Below are positions 22,991-30,254 of a stretch of 36,603 bases of DNA, one piece after another. The number at the start of each line of letters is the position of its first letter. Positions within the stretch are counted from its first letter, which is position 1. The DNA comes from a virus, in the IMG/VR virus record IMGVR_UViG_3300022752_000194, positions 1 through 36,603 of that record, one strand, 5' to 3'. A model generated the notes under the pieces. It saw only the letters and a list, made by a program, of their open reading frames with translations. It made no database searches and was not told the origin of the DNA. The translations under genes and the position numbers were made by a program.

Positions 22991-23657
22991 ACTAATGTCA
23001 AAGAATAAGCCACACCATAAGGCCGCATTACGAAGCCGCTGGCGGGAGTTTCTCGCCGACGGCTCCCTTGCCTCGCTTGGGAGCGAAGGCCGCCTGGTGG
23101 CCCTCTACGTGTTCGAGCGGGCCGATTGGTCTACGTGTGAGGTTCGGTTCTCGCTCCGCCGTGCCGCCGAAGCCATGCAGACCCATATCACCACCGTGCG
23201 GAGGGGCATATCCCAACTCGTCGAGGTAGGCGTTCTGGAGGTTTTGGAGCCCGGGAACGGCCGGTCGAGGACAAAATATGTCATCCCGTTGCGCACACGT
23301 AGCGTGCACACCCCGGACACACAGTGTGCGCGCAAGCGCGCACAAGGCGTGCGCGCTCCGGACACGCTACGTGCGCGCAGTGTGCACGAGGCGTGCGCGC
23401 AGCGCGCACATGGCGTGCACACTGCGCGCACAGGCAGTGCGCGCTATTCAGTCTCTCTCAGTGGTACTTCAGTAAGTACCAGTGAGAGTATCAGTGCGGA
23501 GACCGCCGGGGCCGGTGTTGGACCGGCCCGGCGTCTCCGTCTCGATCGGATGCTGAACACGAAGACAGGCGACGGATCGCTGCTTGACCAAGAAACTAAG
23601 ACCACCAAGGCTGAAGAGCCGTTCGGAAAGGAATCCCATGACGAGTCAGCAAGTTGA
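22980..23657 (+). CDS. Putative replication initiator with internal iteron array
   Basis: Opens at ATG 22980 (225 aa), overlapping the helicase by 11 bases; 22995 is an alternative start. Residues about 15-100 form a winged-helix region (SRWREFLADGSLASLGSEGR, RAAEAMQTHITTVRRGISQLVEVGVLEVLEP), the type used by DnaD-like and RepA-like initiators. The middle (about residues 100-155) is a low-complexity Arg/His/Thr/Ala linker because it is encoded by the 22-bp iterons. The C-terminal part is Ser/Thr/Glu-rich. Origin iterons inside the initiator gene match the lambda O design. Initiator function is inferred from this combination. Confidence 0.7.
   Translation: MLRELMSKNKPHHKAALRSRWREFLADGSLASLGSEGRLVALYVFERADWSTCEVRFSLRRAAEAMQTHITTVRRGISQLVEVGVLEVLEPGNGRSRTKYVIPLRTRSVHTPDTQCARKRAQGVRAPDTLRARSVHEACAQRAHGVHTARTGSARYSVSLSGTSVSTSESISAETAGAGVGPARRLRLDRMLNTKTGDGSLLDQETKTTKAEEPFGKESHDESAS
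23291..23444 (+). repeat. 22-bp palindromic iteron array, probable replication origin
   Basis: GTGCGCGC or GTGCACAC recurs at 23304, 23326, 23349, 23371, 23393, 23415 and 23437: spacing of 22 bases (once 23). Between them a reverse half-site (GCGCGCAC, CCGGACAC or GTGTGCAC) follows at 23313, 23336, 23358, 23380, 23402 and 23424. Each unit is thus an inverted repeat GTGCGCGC-N-GCGCGCAC plus a five-base spacer. The array is alternating purine/pyrimidine. It lies within the initiator gene. Confidence 0.8.
23455..23488. repeat. Long inverted repeat beside the iterons
   Basis: The arms CTCTCAGTGGTACTT (23455-23469) and AAGTACCAGTGAGAG (23474-23488) pair over 15 bp with one G-G mismatch around a CAGT loop. 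It starts 11 bases after the last iteron and is less GC-rich than the array, which suits an unwinding or loading element of the origin. Confidence 0.7.
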
Positions 23658-23910
23658 ACTTTCTCCAATCACCCCCCGCCAGCGCGAAGTCTTGGGCTTC
23701 ATCGCCCGGTTCTACGCCGACCACGGGTACGCGGTGACGAACCGCCAGATCTGCAAGCAGTTCAACTTCGCGTCTCCGAACGCTGCGGTGATGCACTTGA
23801 AAGCCCTCCGCCGTCGCGACCTCGTGACATGGCAGCCGGGCGAGGCCCGCACTATCCGACCGACGCAAGCCGGCGTATCGCTTCTGGAAGGGGGTGGCTC
23901 CGATGGCTGA
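23638..23910 (+). CDS. LexA-like N-terminal HTH protein without protease domain
   Basis: ATG at 23638 preceded by AAAGGA. The 90-aa product matches the LexA DNA-binding domain pattern: TPRQREVLGFIARFYADHGYAVT, then RQICKQFNFASPNAAVMHLKALRRRDLV. LexA helices 1-3 are all recognisable. The serine/lysine protease domain of LexA is absent, so it cannot self-cleave and would be a stand-alone regulator, perhaps of the phage early genes or host SOS sites. Confidence 0.75.
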   Translation: MTSQQVELSPITPRQREVLGFIARFYADHGYAVTNRQICKQFNFASPNAAVMHLKALRRRDLVTWQPGEARTIRPTQAGVSLLEGGGSDG

Positions 23911-24358
23911 ACAACCACGCGAACTCCCCGCCCCGGCGATCGTCGCCGATCTCTGTGCCCAGGCGGCATGGCGCGAGCACGCTAACGAAGACACGCGCAA
24001 GGTGCTCGAGCTCGCCGCCGACACGATCCGTGCCGTCATGCGGCGATGCGTCGCCCTCGCCCACAAGGTCGAGACCCAGGAGGCGGAGGAGCCGCAGCCG
24101 GCGGAGTCGGTCGCCTCGCGCGTGGAGTGGGAGTTCGACATCGCAGAGGGCGACGTTATGGCTGGGCCTGGGGCGGCAGTCGCTGAACTGAACAACGAAG
24201 ACCCTTCGAGCCCTGACTACGCGTCCGATCTCGGTCCGTTCCGCACGCTCACCGTGCCGCTCACGGCGTGGTACGGGAACGACTCTGACGCGGTCGAGGT
24301 TCGGGCTCTCGGGCGGTGGCTTGTGCAGATCGCCGACTGGCTGGAGGGCACGAAATGA
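23903..24358 (+). CDS. Hypothetical protein (151 aa)
   Basis: ATG at 23903, overlapping the end of the LexA-like gene by eight bases. The product has a helical N-terminal half (IVADLCAQAAWREHANEDT, VLELAADTIRAVMRRC), an acidic linker (EEPQPAES), and a C-terminal half with ALGRWLVQIADWLEG. Its stop overlaps the next gene in ATGA. No family was recognised. Confidence 0.5.
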   Translation: MAEQPRELPAPAIVADLCAQAAWREHANEDTRKVLELAADTIRAVMRRCVALAHKVETQEAEEPQPAESVASRVEWEFDIAEGDVMAGPGAAVAELNNEDPSSPDYASDLGPFRTLTVPLTAWYGNDSDAVEVRALGRWLVQIADWLEGTK

Positions 24359-24627
24359 CGATCGAGCAAGTGGTGTGCGTGAGTCTCGGCAGCATTCTTC
24401 AAGCGGTGGTGTTCACCCTTGGAGTGTTCGTAGGAATCTCTTTGACCAAGCGAAAGGAATCCGGTCATGACTACAGCGACGAAGCGGCGCAAGGCCGCCG
24501 GTGTGACGATGGACAGGCAGCAGTTGCTCGCCGCGTTGAAAGACGTTGCGGCGGCGGTTGCAACCAGAGGCCCGAAGCCAATCCTGCAGAACGTCCTTCT
24601 GCACGACGGCCTCATCACGGCGACTGA
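24355..24627 (+). CDS. Small membrane protein overlapping dnaN (90 aa)
   Basis: ATG at 24355 overlaps the preceding stop in ATGA. Residues about 5-32 form a transmembrane helix (VVCVSLGSILQAVVFTLGVF), followed by TKRKES. The frame runs 160 bases into the clamp gene; that second half (RRCDDGQAAVARR...) is an alternate-frame reading of dnaN and may be incidental. The coupling and membrane helix support at least the N-terminal part. Confidence 0.45.
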   Translation: MTIEQVVCVSLGSILQAVVFTLGVFVGISLTKRKESGHDYSDEAAQGRRCDDGQAAVARRVERRCGGGCNQRPEANPAERPSARRPHHGD

Positions 24628-25597
24628 CCTCGAACTGCGGATCGACTGCCACGCAGACTGGCACGACGATCCACTGCTCCTGCCGCACGCGCGGCTGAAG
24701 TCGATCCTCGAGACGGCGACCGGCGATGAGGTGGTGCTGACCAGGGACGGTTCAGCCTGTCGCGTCGAGATCGGTCGCAGCGAGTGGCGGCTGCCGGTGG
24801 AGGACGCTGCCGAGTTCCCGACGTGGGAGCCGGCCAAGCTCGCGACGCTGCCGCGCATCCCGTGCGATCAGTTCGCCCGGGCCGTGCGTAGCGTGGCCTA
24901 CGCGTGCGACACCGAGTCGAGTCGGTTCGCGCTCGGAGCGGTGCAGATTGAGGTGCAGGGCGGCGAGTGCACGCTCGTGGCGAGTGACGGCCGGCGGCTG
25001 TCGGTCGCGCTCATCGAGTTCGATCAGGCTCTCGATCCGGTCGAGGTGCTCGTGCCCGAGCATGCGATTCAGCAGATGGCGGTGATCGCCATGAAGCACA
25101 AGGGCGACGGCACCGCCGTGCAACTCGAAGCCTCGAAGAGCGAGATCGTCGCCACGTTCGACGGGCAAGTTGTGACGGCGAGGCTCATCGAGGGTCGCTT
25201 CCCGAAGTGGCGGGACGTGTTCCCCGAGCGGGATGCGACCGAGCACGTGGTCGAGATCGGTGCCCTCTGGTCCGCGACCAAGGCTGCGGCGATCGTCACG
25301 ACGGAGCAGTCGAAGGGCGTGGATTACACGTTCACGGCGAAGGGGCTGACGCTCCGAGGGCAAAGTTCGGAGAGCGGCGAGAGCAAGGTCGAGTGCGAGA
25401 TCGTGTCGCCCGGCAACCCGGGCACGGTGAAGCTCGATCCTCGATTCGTGTCGGACGTGTGCCGGGCGCTCTCGTCTCTGGACGGCGAGCCGCACGTTCG
25501 GATCTCGACCGCCGGGCCGGGCGACGCCGTGGTGCTGACGTGCGGCGAGGATGACGAGTACCGCAGCGTGATCATGCCGCTCGATCCGGCTGGCTGA
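24467..25597 (+). CDS. dnaN: DNA polymerase III beta subunit (sliding clamp)
   Basis: The 376-aa product has full clamp length. Diagnostic features are the N-terminal MDRQQLLAALKDVAAAVATRG...PILQNVLL, ATDLELRIDC, the SRFALGAVQIEV and VASDGRRLSVA segments, RLIEGRFPKW at the third-domain boundary, and the C-terminal VIMPLDPAG. In the family, three similar domains form a ring dimer around DNA. The ATG at 24467 has AAAGGA upstream; 24509 is an alternative start matching the family N-terminus. A phage-encoded clamp would serve a host or absent phage polymerase. Confidence 0.9.
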   Translation: MTTATKRRKAAGVTMDRQQLLAALKDVAAAVATRGPKPILQNVLLHDGLITATDLELRIDCHADWHDDPLLLPHARLKSILETATGDEVVLTRDGSACRVEIGRSEWRLPVEDAAEFPTWEPAKLATLPRIPCDQFARAVRSVAYACDTESSRFALGAVQIEVQGGECTLVASDGRRLSVALIEFDQALDPVEVLVPEHAIQQMAVIAMKHKGDGTAVQLEASKSEIVATFDGQVVTARLIEGRFPKWRDVFPERDATEHVVEIGALWSATKAAAIVTTEQSKGVDYTFTAKGLTLRGQSSESGESKVECEIVSPGNPGTVKLDPRFVSDVCRALSSLDGEPHVRISTAGPGDAVVLTCGEDDEYRSVIMPLDPAG

Positions 25598-25599
25598 TC

Positions 25600-26097
25600 G
25601 TGCGCGTGGCGAACGGCGACGGTGTCGGGGTGCGCTCCCCGGCACCGCCGCCGCTTTCGTTTGACACGATCGGCAGACTCTGCGACATGTTGATCGCCAC
25701 CGACACGCCGATGGGCCTGGAGCCGGAAGACGCCGCCTACATCGCGGCTCACCTCTGCCACGACCGCTCCGAGTTTCAGCAGGAACTCGAGGCTGCGAAG
25801 TCGCTCACGCCGATGGTCGTGGTCTACGAAGAGCAGCCGGTTGCCTGGGTGTGTTCGCACCAGTGGCGCGGCCTGCAGACGCTTGAAGGATTCACGCACG
25901 AGGAGTGGCGGCGTCGCGGACTGTGCCGCATCGCCGCACTCGTGCTCATCGCCGGCGGCTATCTCCGCCGCGACCAACCGCTCGCCGTGTTTTCGACCGA
26001 GTGCGTCTCACTCGCTCGTGCTCTCGGGTTTGCCGAGACGCGGCTATTTCGAAGGGACCGATACGGAGATTGGTCCGAAGCACCCCAGGAGAGATGA
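25600..26097 (+). CDS. GNAT-family acetyltransferase
   Basis: GTG start at 25600, three bases after the clamp. The 165-aa product has GNAT motifs: a PVAWVCSHQWRGLQTLEGF strand pair, a cofactor loop HEEWRRRGLCRIAALVLIAGG (R-R-x-G-L, A-V-helix) and a C-terminal AVFSTECVSLARALGFAET. GNAT proteins acetylate amines; in phages they often modify host or base targets. It is separate from the GNAT-like segment of the fusion protein. The substrate is unknown. Confidence 0.65.
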   Translation: MRVANGDGVGVRSPAPPPLSFDTIGRLCDMLIATDTPMGLEPEDAAYIAAHLCHDRSEFQQELEAAKSLTPMVVVYEEQPVAWVCSHQWRGLQTLEGFTHEEWRRRGLCRIAALVLIAGGYLRRDQPLAVFSTECVSLARALGFAETRLFRRDRYGDWSEAPQER

Positions 26098-26099
26098 CC

Positions 26100-26396
26100 A
26101 TGCGAAGTGTTTTTCTCGCGTTCGTGTTTCTGTTCGTCGCCGCAGTGGCCCAGGCCCAGACCGTGATCGTGCGCGGCCCGGCCGTGATCAGTGCGCAGGA
26201 GCACGCGACCATCATCGCCCGTCGCGGAACGCTCGTGCACAGCCAGTGTGGTCAGACCGAGGGCATCGGCATGGGCAGCACGCCCGAGGCGGCTCGCCGC
26301 AACTGCTGTTTCTTCGGCAAGAAGCAGATCGTCGAGGAGGGGGTCGCCTACTCGCCGGTGACGCGCCGCTGGTACGCCGTGATCCGCTATCGGTGA
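26100..26396 (+). CDS. Secreted small protein with signal peptide
   Basis: The start at ATG 26100 has AGGAG eight bases upstream (an ATG at 26094 is also possible). The product begins MRSVFLAFVFLFVAAVAQAQ, a clear signal peptide with an AQA cleavage site. About 78 residues would remain, including three cysteines (SQCGQTEG, NCCFFG). A secreted or periplasmic protein in a DNA-metabolism operon is unusual and may serve superinfection exclusion or host-envelope interaction. Confidence 0.6.
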   Translation: MRSVFLAFVFLFVAAVAQAQTVIVRGPAVISAQEHATIIARRGTLVHSQCGQTEGIGMGSTPEAARRNCCFFGKKQIVEEGVAYSPVTRRWYAVIRYR

Positions 26397-26399
26397 GCA

Positions 26400-26804
26400 G
26401 TGAAGGCCATCACGTTTGACGTGCCCGGCGACCCGGTTCCGCAGCCCCGCGCGAGGATCTCCACGCGCGGCGGCTTCGGCCGGGCGTACGTGCCGCACAA
26501 GCATCCTGTCCACGCATACAGAAGGGCAATCGCGTTCGAGGCGATGAAGGCCGGGGCGACACCGGGCCGAGGGTCGGTCAGCGTGGTGATCGACGCAGTG
26601 TTTGTCAGACCGAAGTACCACAAAACAAAAAAGGGCTTGAAGGCGTCGGCTCCCGAACTGCCACGACAGGACGTTGACAACGTCGCGAAGGCTGTGCTTG
26701 ATGCACTGAACGGGGTCGCGTGGGTGGATGACACGCAGGTGCAGAGGCTGGTGGTCGAGAAGTCATACGGCACGGAGGGGCGGACCACCATCCGCATCAG
26801 TTGA
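26400..26804 (+). CDS. rusA: RusA-type Holliday junction resolvase
   Basis: GTG start at 26400. The 134-aa product carries the RusA hallmarks: FDVPGDPVPQPRARIS near the N-terminus, a PRQDVDNVAKAVLDALNG core and a VDDTQVQRLVVEK segment with the catalytic Asp residues. Length is typical (about 120-135). RusA cleaves four-way DNA junctions, resolving recombination intermediates, and fits with the Sak4-like ATPase and the QxxxY nuclease candidate. The next gene overlaps its stop. Confidence 0.9.
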   Translation: MKAITFDVPGDPVPQPRARISTRGGFGRAYVPHKHPVHAYRRAIAFEAMKAGATPGRGSVSVVIDAVFVRPKYHKTKKGLKASAPELPRQDVDNVAKAVLDALNGVAWVDDTQVQRLVVEKSYGTEGRTTIRIS

Positions 26805-27430
26805 TGCCAGAGATCACTGCCGCCGATCCATTCGGCCGCGCCATCATCCGCACGATCCGCGAGCATGGCTTCGAGACGGTGCTTGAAATTGGAGCGTGGG
26901 ACGGCACGGGCTCGACGCGAGTCTTTGTCGAGGCTCTCTCGCACGCGCAAGATCCGCTGCTTGTGTGCCTGGAGGCGAACGCCGACCGACACGCACTGCT
27001 CGCCGCAAACGTGGCTGGGCTTTCGTGGGTGCGGCCGCTGCTTGGTTCCTCGATCACGCTTGAGTCACTGACGCCGAAGACGTTTGACGAGGTGTGGGAC
27101 TCGCCGCACAACCGGCTGCGTTACCCGCGCGAGATGGTGCGGCAGTGGTGGGATCAGACACAGGCTTTTTTGGCGGAAGTCAATGTCGGGTTTCTGGAGT
27201 GCCTTGATGACGAGACGTTCGACGTCGTGCTGATCGACGGCGACGAGTTCGCGGGCTTCGATGACTATCGGCTCGCGAAGCCGCACGCCCGCTGTCTGAT
27301 GCTTGATGACGTCCACCACGCGTACAAATGCAGCCGTGCACATGTGGAACTCGCCGGCGATCCTGAGTGGCGACTCGCGTGGGAAGACGCGACTGTGCGG
27401 AACGGCGCGGCCATATGGGTGCGACGATGA
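26804..27430 (+). CDS. SAM-dependent methyltransferase-like protein
   Basis: Start at ATG 26804, overlapping the RusA stop by one base. The 208-aa product has a class I motif VLEIGAWDGTGSTR (motif I), LVCLEANADR (acidic residue after strand 2), FDVVLIDGDEF (motif IV-like) and CLMLDDVHH. Target residues are unclear. It is the first gene of a cassette with two glycosyltransferases, which argues for modification of a sugar or of the DNA base they act on. The next gene overlaps by four bases. Confidence 0.65.
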   Translation: MPEITAADPFGRAIIRTIREHGFETVLEIGAWDGTGSTRVFVEALSHAQDPLLVCLEANADRHALLAANVAGLSWVRPLLGSSITLESLTPKTFDEVWDSPHNRLRYPREMVRQWWDQTQAFLAEVNVGFLECLDDETFDVVLIDGDEFAGFDDYRLAKPHARCLMLDDVHHAYKCSRAHVELAGDPEWRLAWEDATVRNGAAIWVRR

Positions 27431-28140
27431 ATGTCACCGTGAGCGCGTACAACAGGCCGGCGTATCTGGAGCAGACGCTCGCGGCGCTGTCCCGGTGCCA
27501 CGGGGTCTTCGACTGCTCGGTCACGGTCCTGCTAGACGAGTGCCCGGAGACGGCCCAGCAACAGGAGATATGCGAGCGGTTCGGGTTTCGGCACGGAGTC
27601 ATGACTCCGCGGGTTGGGTGCAACCGTGCGATTCTAGGTGCATTGCTCTACGGGTTTGACGAGCTCGGAGGCGAGTATCACGTCCACCTCGAGGACGATA
27701 CCGTGCCGTGTCGTGATGCCCTGCGGTGGTTCGCGTGGGCACGCGACGCGTACTGCGACGATCCAGCAGTGTTCAGCGTGAGCGGCTATCAGCGTGTCAG
27801 TAGCGGCCGGGTGGCCGAGTCTGGTCTGCGCCGCTGGTTCACGCCGTGGGGTTGGGCGACATGGCGTGACCGCTTCGACGGGATTCGCGACGGGTGGTCG
27901 CGACACGATGACATCTCGTGGGACGTTGTCGTGAACCACCGACTCCGTGCCGGGCGGTACGAAGCCTTCCCGACGGTCAGCCGGATTCAGAACATCGGTG
28001 CGGAACGCGGCACGCACGTGCCGGATGCTGAGTGGCATCGACAGAACCAGCACGTCGCGGAGACGGCCGACGATCTCAAGCACGGGCCGGTGCTTTCGTG
28101 GGGTGAGGTCCGCAGGGACGATCATGCAGATCACGCTTGA
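27427..28140 (+). CDS. Family 2-type glycosyltransferase
   Basis: ATG at 27427 (237 aa). Motifs of GT-A enzymes are visible: VTVSAYNRPAYLEQTLAAL at the N-terminus, HVHLEDDTVP with the metal-binding acidic residues, and RRWFTPWGWATWRDRFDG, which is common in capsule/LPS-type glycosyltransferases. The likely donor is a nucleotide sugar and the acceptor cannot be read. It forms a tight cassette with the preceding methyltransferase-like and following glycosyltransferase genes (four-base overlap upstream). Confidence 0.75.
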   Translation: MNVTVSAYNRPAYLEQTLAALSRCHGVFDCSVTVLLDECPETAQQQEICERFGFRHGVMTPRVGCNRAILGALLYGFDELGGEYHVHLEDDTVPCRDALRWFAWARDAYCDDPAVFSVSGYQRVSSGRVAESGLRRWFTPWGWATWRDRFDGIRDGWSRHDDISWDVVVNHRLRAGRYEAFPTVSRIQNIGAERGTHVPDAEWHRQNQHVAETADDLKHGPVLSWGEVRRDDHADHA

Positions 28141-29029
28141 CGAAGTCGCCGCCCACCAGGCCGACACCCTGCTGCCTCCCGACCCGGAGTTCGCGAAGGA
28201 CTATGCTGGCGACGTCGAGTACGGACGGTCGATCGCTGCGAGCTCTACTGTCGCGCTGGTTGCGATATGCCGCAACGCTATGCCGTGGCTCCCGCAGACA
28301 TTGCGGCTGGTCGAAGAAACTGGAGCGATGTTTCGCGAGTGGTCGGCATTCATCTACGAAAACGACTCGACCGATGACACGAAGGCCGTGCTCGGGGCGT
28401 GGGCCGATGGGCAGCAGCGGCACGCCTCACTGAATATCAACGGCCGGCCTCACTTGAACGGCACGATCGAGCCGGTGCGGACGCACGCGCTGGCGGAGTA
28501 CCGGGCTGCGTGTCAGGAGTTCGTGCGGCATGGAAATGTTCCTGACTTCGTGATCGTGTTCGACACCGACGCGTGGGGCGGATGGAGCGTTGACGGCGTG
28601 GCGAACAGTGTTGCTTGGCTCGCCCTTGACCGATCGTGGTACGGGCTCGCGTCCTATTCGTGGGCCGAGATGCTGCAGCCGAGCGGGCCGCTCGCGATCC
28701 ATTACGATGCGTTTGCCTCGCGGCTGAACGTCTGGCAGCGGCGTGATCAGAACTGGTTCCACCTGTGGCATCCTCCGGTCGGTTCGCCTCCCGTCGAGTT
28801 CCGCTCTGCGTTCGGGCAGTTGGCGATTTACCGCGGCCAGCGGTATCTGCAGGGGCGGTACGGTGGCGAGGACTGCGAGCATGTCGTGTTTCACCGCAGC
28901 ATCGAGGAAGAAGCCGAAAAAGAGGACGGTGACTTCTACCAAGGTCCGGGTCACACTCGATTCGGACTGAACCCGTCGAGCCGTTGCGTGTCGTTCTGGA
29001 TTCCCGATGAGGTGACGCGTGCCGGGTGA
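28124..29029 (+). CDS. Glycosyltransferase, second of the cassette
   Basis: ATG at 28124, overlapping the previous gene. The 301-aa product has VALVAICRNAMPWLPQTLRL, YENDSTDDTKAVLGAW, and FVIVFDTDAWGGWSVDG, which resemble the CAP59-type (GT69-like) mannosyltransferase outline with a DxD site. C-terminal AFGQLAIYRGQRYL and EDCEHVVFH are also typical of this group. Likely role is sugar transfer onto a second acceptor. Substrate unknown. Confidence 0.65.
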   Translation: MQITLDEVAAHQADTLLPPDPEFAKDYAGDVEYGRSIAASSTVALVAICRNAMPWLPQTLRLVEETGAMFREWSAFIYENDSTDDTKAVLGAWADGQQRHASLNINGRPHLNGTIEPVRTHALAEYRAACQEFVRHGNVPDFVIVFDTDAWGGWSVDGVANSVAWLALDRSWYGLASYSWAEMLQPSGPLAIHYDAFASRLNVWQRRDQNWFHLWHPPVGSPPVEFRSAFGQLAIYRGQRYLQGRYGGEDCEHVVFHRSIEEEAEKEDGDFYQGPGHTRFGLNPSSRCVSFWIPDEVTRAG

Positions 29030-29420
29030 CACCTCGAGGATCGACATCGCGACGCTGCGGGTTCAGTGGTCGAGCCATTCGTCCTACGCTGAGATCTGTT
29101 CGTTCTGGACCGTGACTCGCGACCAGTTGATCCGCCTGCGTTGCGTGCTGCCGCTGCCGCCTCGTCACGACCGCCGGCTGCGGCACCGCCCAGAGCGAGC
29201 CGCCCCACCAACGCCCGAGGAGATTGCAGCCAGCGAAGCGAGTCTCGACCTCTCCCCGGCTGTGGCGGCACGCGTGACGTGTGTGCAGATCACGTGGGAT
29301 GACCGAACCAGAGCGGAGCGGCAAGTCACGAAGCCGACTCTGTGGACGCTGGCTGAGATCGAGGTGCCTGAGGAGTCGCGGCAGTTCTTCGATGATCTGA
29401 ACCGCGAAGCCCAATGGTAG
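29019..29420 (+). CDS. HTH protein, GTG start
   Basis: Starts with GTG 29019 preceded by GAGGTG, inside the end of the previous gene. The 133-aa product begins PGDTSRIDIATLRVQWSSHS and has a SYAEICSFWTVTRDQLIRLR helix-turn-helix like GcrA-type or homeodomain-like HTHs. The C-terminus is acidic with VPEESRQFFDDLNREAQW. Probable regulator; target unknown. Overlaps the next gene. Confidence 0.55.
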   Translation: MPGDTSRIDIATLRVQWSSHSSYAEICSFWTVTRDQLIRLRCVLPLPPRHDRRLRHRPERAAPPTPEEIAASEASLDLSPAVAARVTCVQITWDDRTRAERQVTKPTLWTLAEIEVPEESRQFFDDLNREAQW

Positions 29421-29659
29421 AGGACTTTCCGGTCGGAAAGGTTCTGATCGACGTGGGCCGGCGGTACATCACGGTGTACCGCTGCGATGCGAACGGGTAC
29501 GTGCAGGACGAGGAGCGGTTCAAACTCCCATGGATGCTGGACAGAAAAGACGCCGTTGATCTGGTGTATTCGGTTTTCAACACCGCGTATTCGTGGGCCG
29601 ACTCGACGGTAAATCCGCCCGCTGCAAGGGGAGGCGATCAATCGGCAGACTCGGGGTAA
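29414..29659 (+). CDS. Small hypothetical protein (81 aa)
   Basis: ATG at 29414, overlapping the previous stop. The 81-aa product includes KVLIDVGRRYITVYRCDANGYV and a KDAVDLVYSVFNTAY segment. It ends in a short Ala/Gly/Ser tail. No family recognised. Confidence 0.5.
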   Translation: MVEDFPVGKVLIDVGRRYITVYRCDANGYVQDEERFKLPWMLDRKDAVDLVYSVFNTAYSWADSTVNPPAARGGDQSADSG

Positions 29660-29670
29660 GGAGACACGCC

Positions 29671-29982
29671 ATGAGCCTGCCCAACTACGAAGGCACTGCC
29701 GAGGAATACGCGAAGTACGGCGAGCGACTCTCGATCTGGCAGCAGCTTGCACTCATCCAGCGGTACGCCCCGCTGATCGGGTTCGCGCAGCGGTTCGTGC
29801 AAACCCCCGATCCCTTCAAGCAGGGCATCGTGATCGCCGAAGCCTGCGAGTGGCTGGCCTCGAACACGGGCAGCAGCCTCGACGACGAGCTCGTGAAGCA
29901 TCTGGCGGCAGTGCTCCGGTCGCCGGAGGGCGAGGCGCTCGTGCGGTGGGTGCTGCTCAAGGTCGAGGAGATGCGGAAGTGA
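29671..29982 (+). CDS. Small hypothetical protein (103 aa)
   Basis: ATG at 29671 with a TAAGGAG site. The protein is helical (EYAKYGERLSIWQQLALIQR, AEACEWLASNTGSSLDDEL). It overlaps the next gene by four bases. It is the first gene of the putative lysis block, but no lysis function is claimed. Confidence 0.5.
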   Translation: MSLPNYEGTAEEYAKYGERLSIWQQLALIQRYAPLIGFAQRFVQTPDPFKQGIVIAEACEWLASNTGSSLDDELVKHLAAVLRSPEGEALVRWVLLKVEEMRK

Positions 29983-30254
29983 GCCTCGATGCAATCATTC
30001 GTATCGTCGCCGGGCTGGCGGCAGTGGGTCTTGCGGGCGCTCCTGCCGCGGCCTGGCTGGTGGGGAAAGTCCAAGCATGGCGAGCGGCGCAGCCAGAAGG
30101 GGCCGAAGCCTCCGTACTCGGGATTCGCGAAATGCGGATTGTGCTCGATCTGGCTGAGCGTTGCCGCGTGGCGGGCTGCATTCAAGGCGTCGAGATCTGC
30201 CAGCAGTTGCTCGATGTGATGCTGGCTGGCTGTCCGAAGCAGGCGAAAAAATGA
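29979..30254 (+). CDS. Small membrane protein, GTG start
   Basis: GTG at 29979 overlaps the previous stop by four bases. The 91-aa product has one clear membrane helix (IIRIVAGLAAVGLAGAPAAAWLVG) followed by a charged region and a cysteine-containing helix (CIQGVEICQQLLDVMLAGC). Lysis-associated role is possible from the location. No family recognised. Confidence 0.55.
   Translation: MSLDAIIRIVAGLAAVGLAGAPAAAWLVGKVQAWRAAQPEGAEASVLGIREMRIVLDLAERCRVAGCIQGVEICQQLLDVMLAGCPKQAKK

Noticed and set aside
23291-23444. CRISPR array
   Set aside because: Repeats are 17-bp dyads with five-base spacers and 22-base period, lie in a coding frame and have no unique spacers of the right length.
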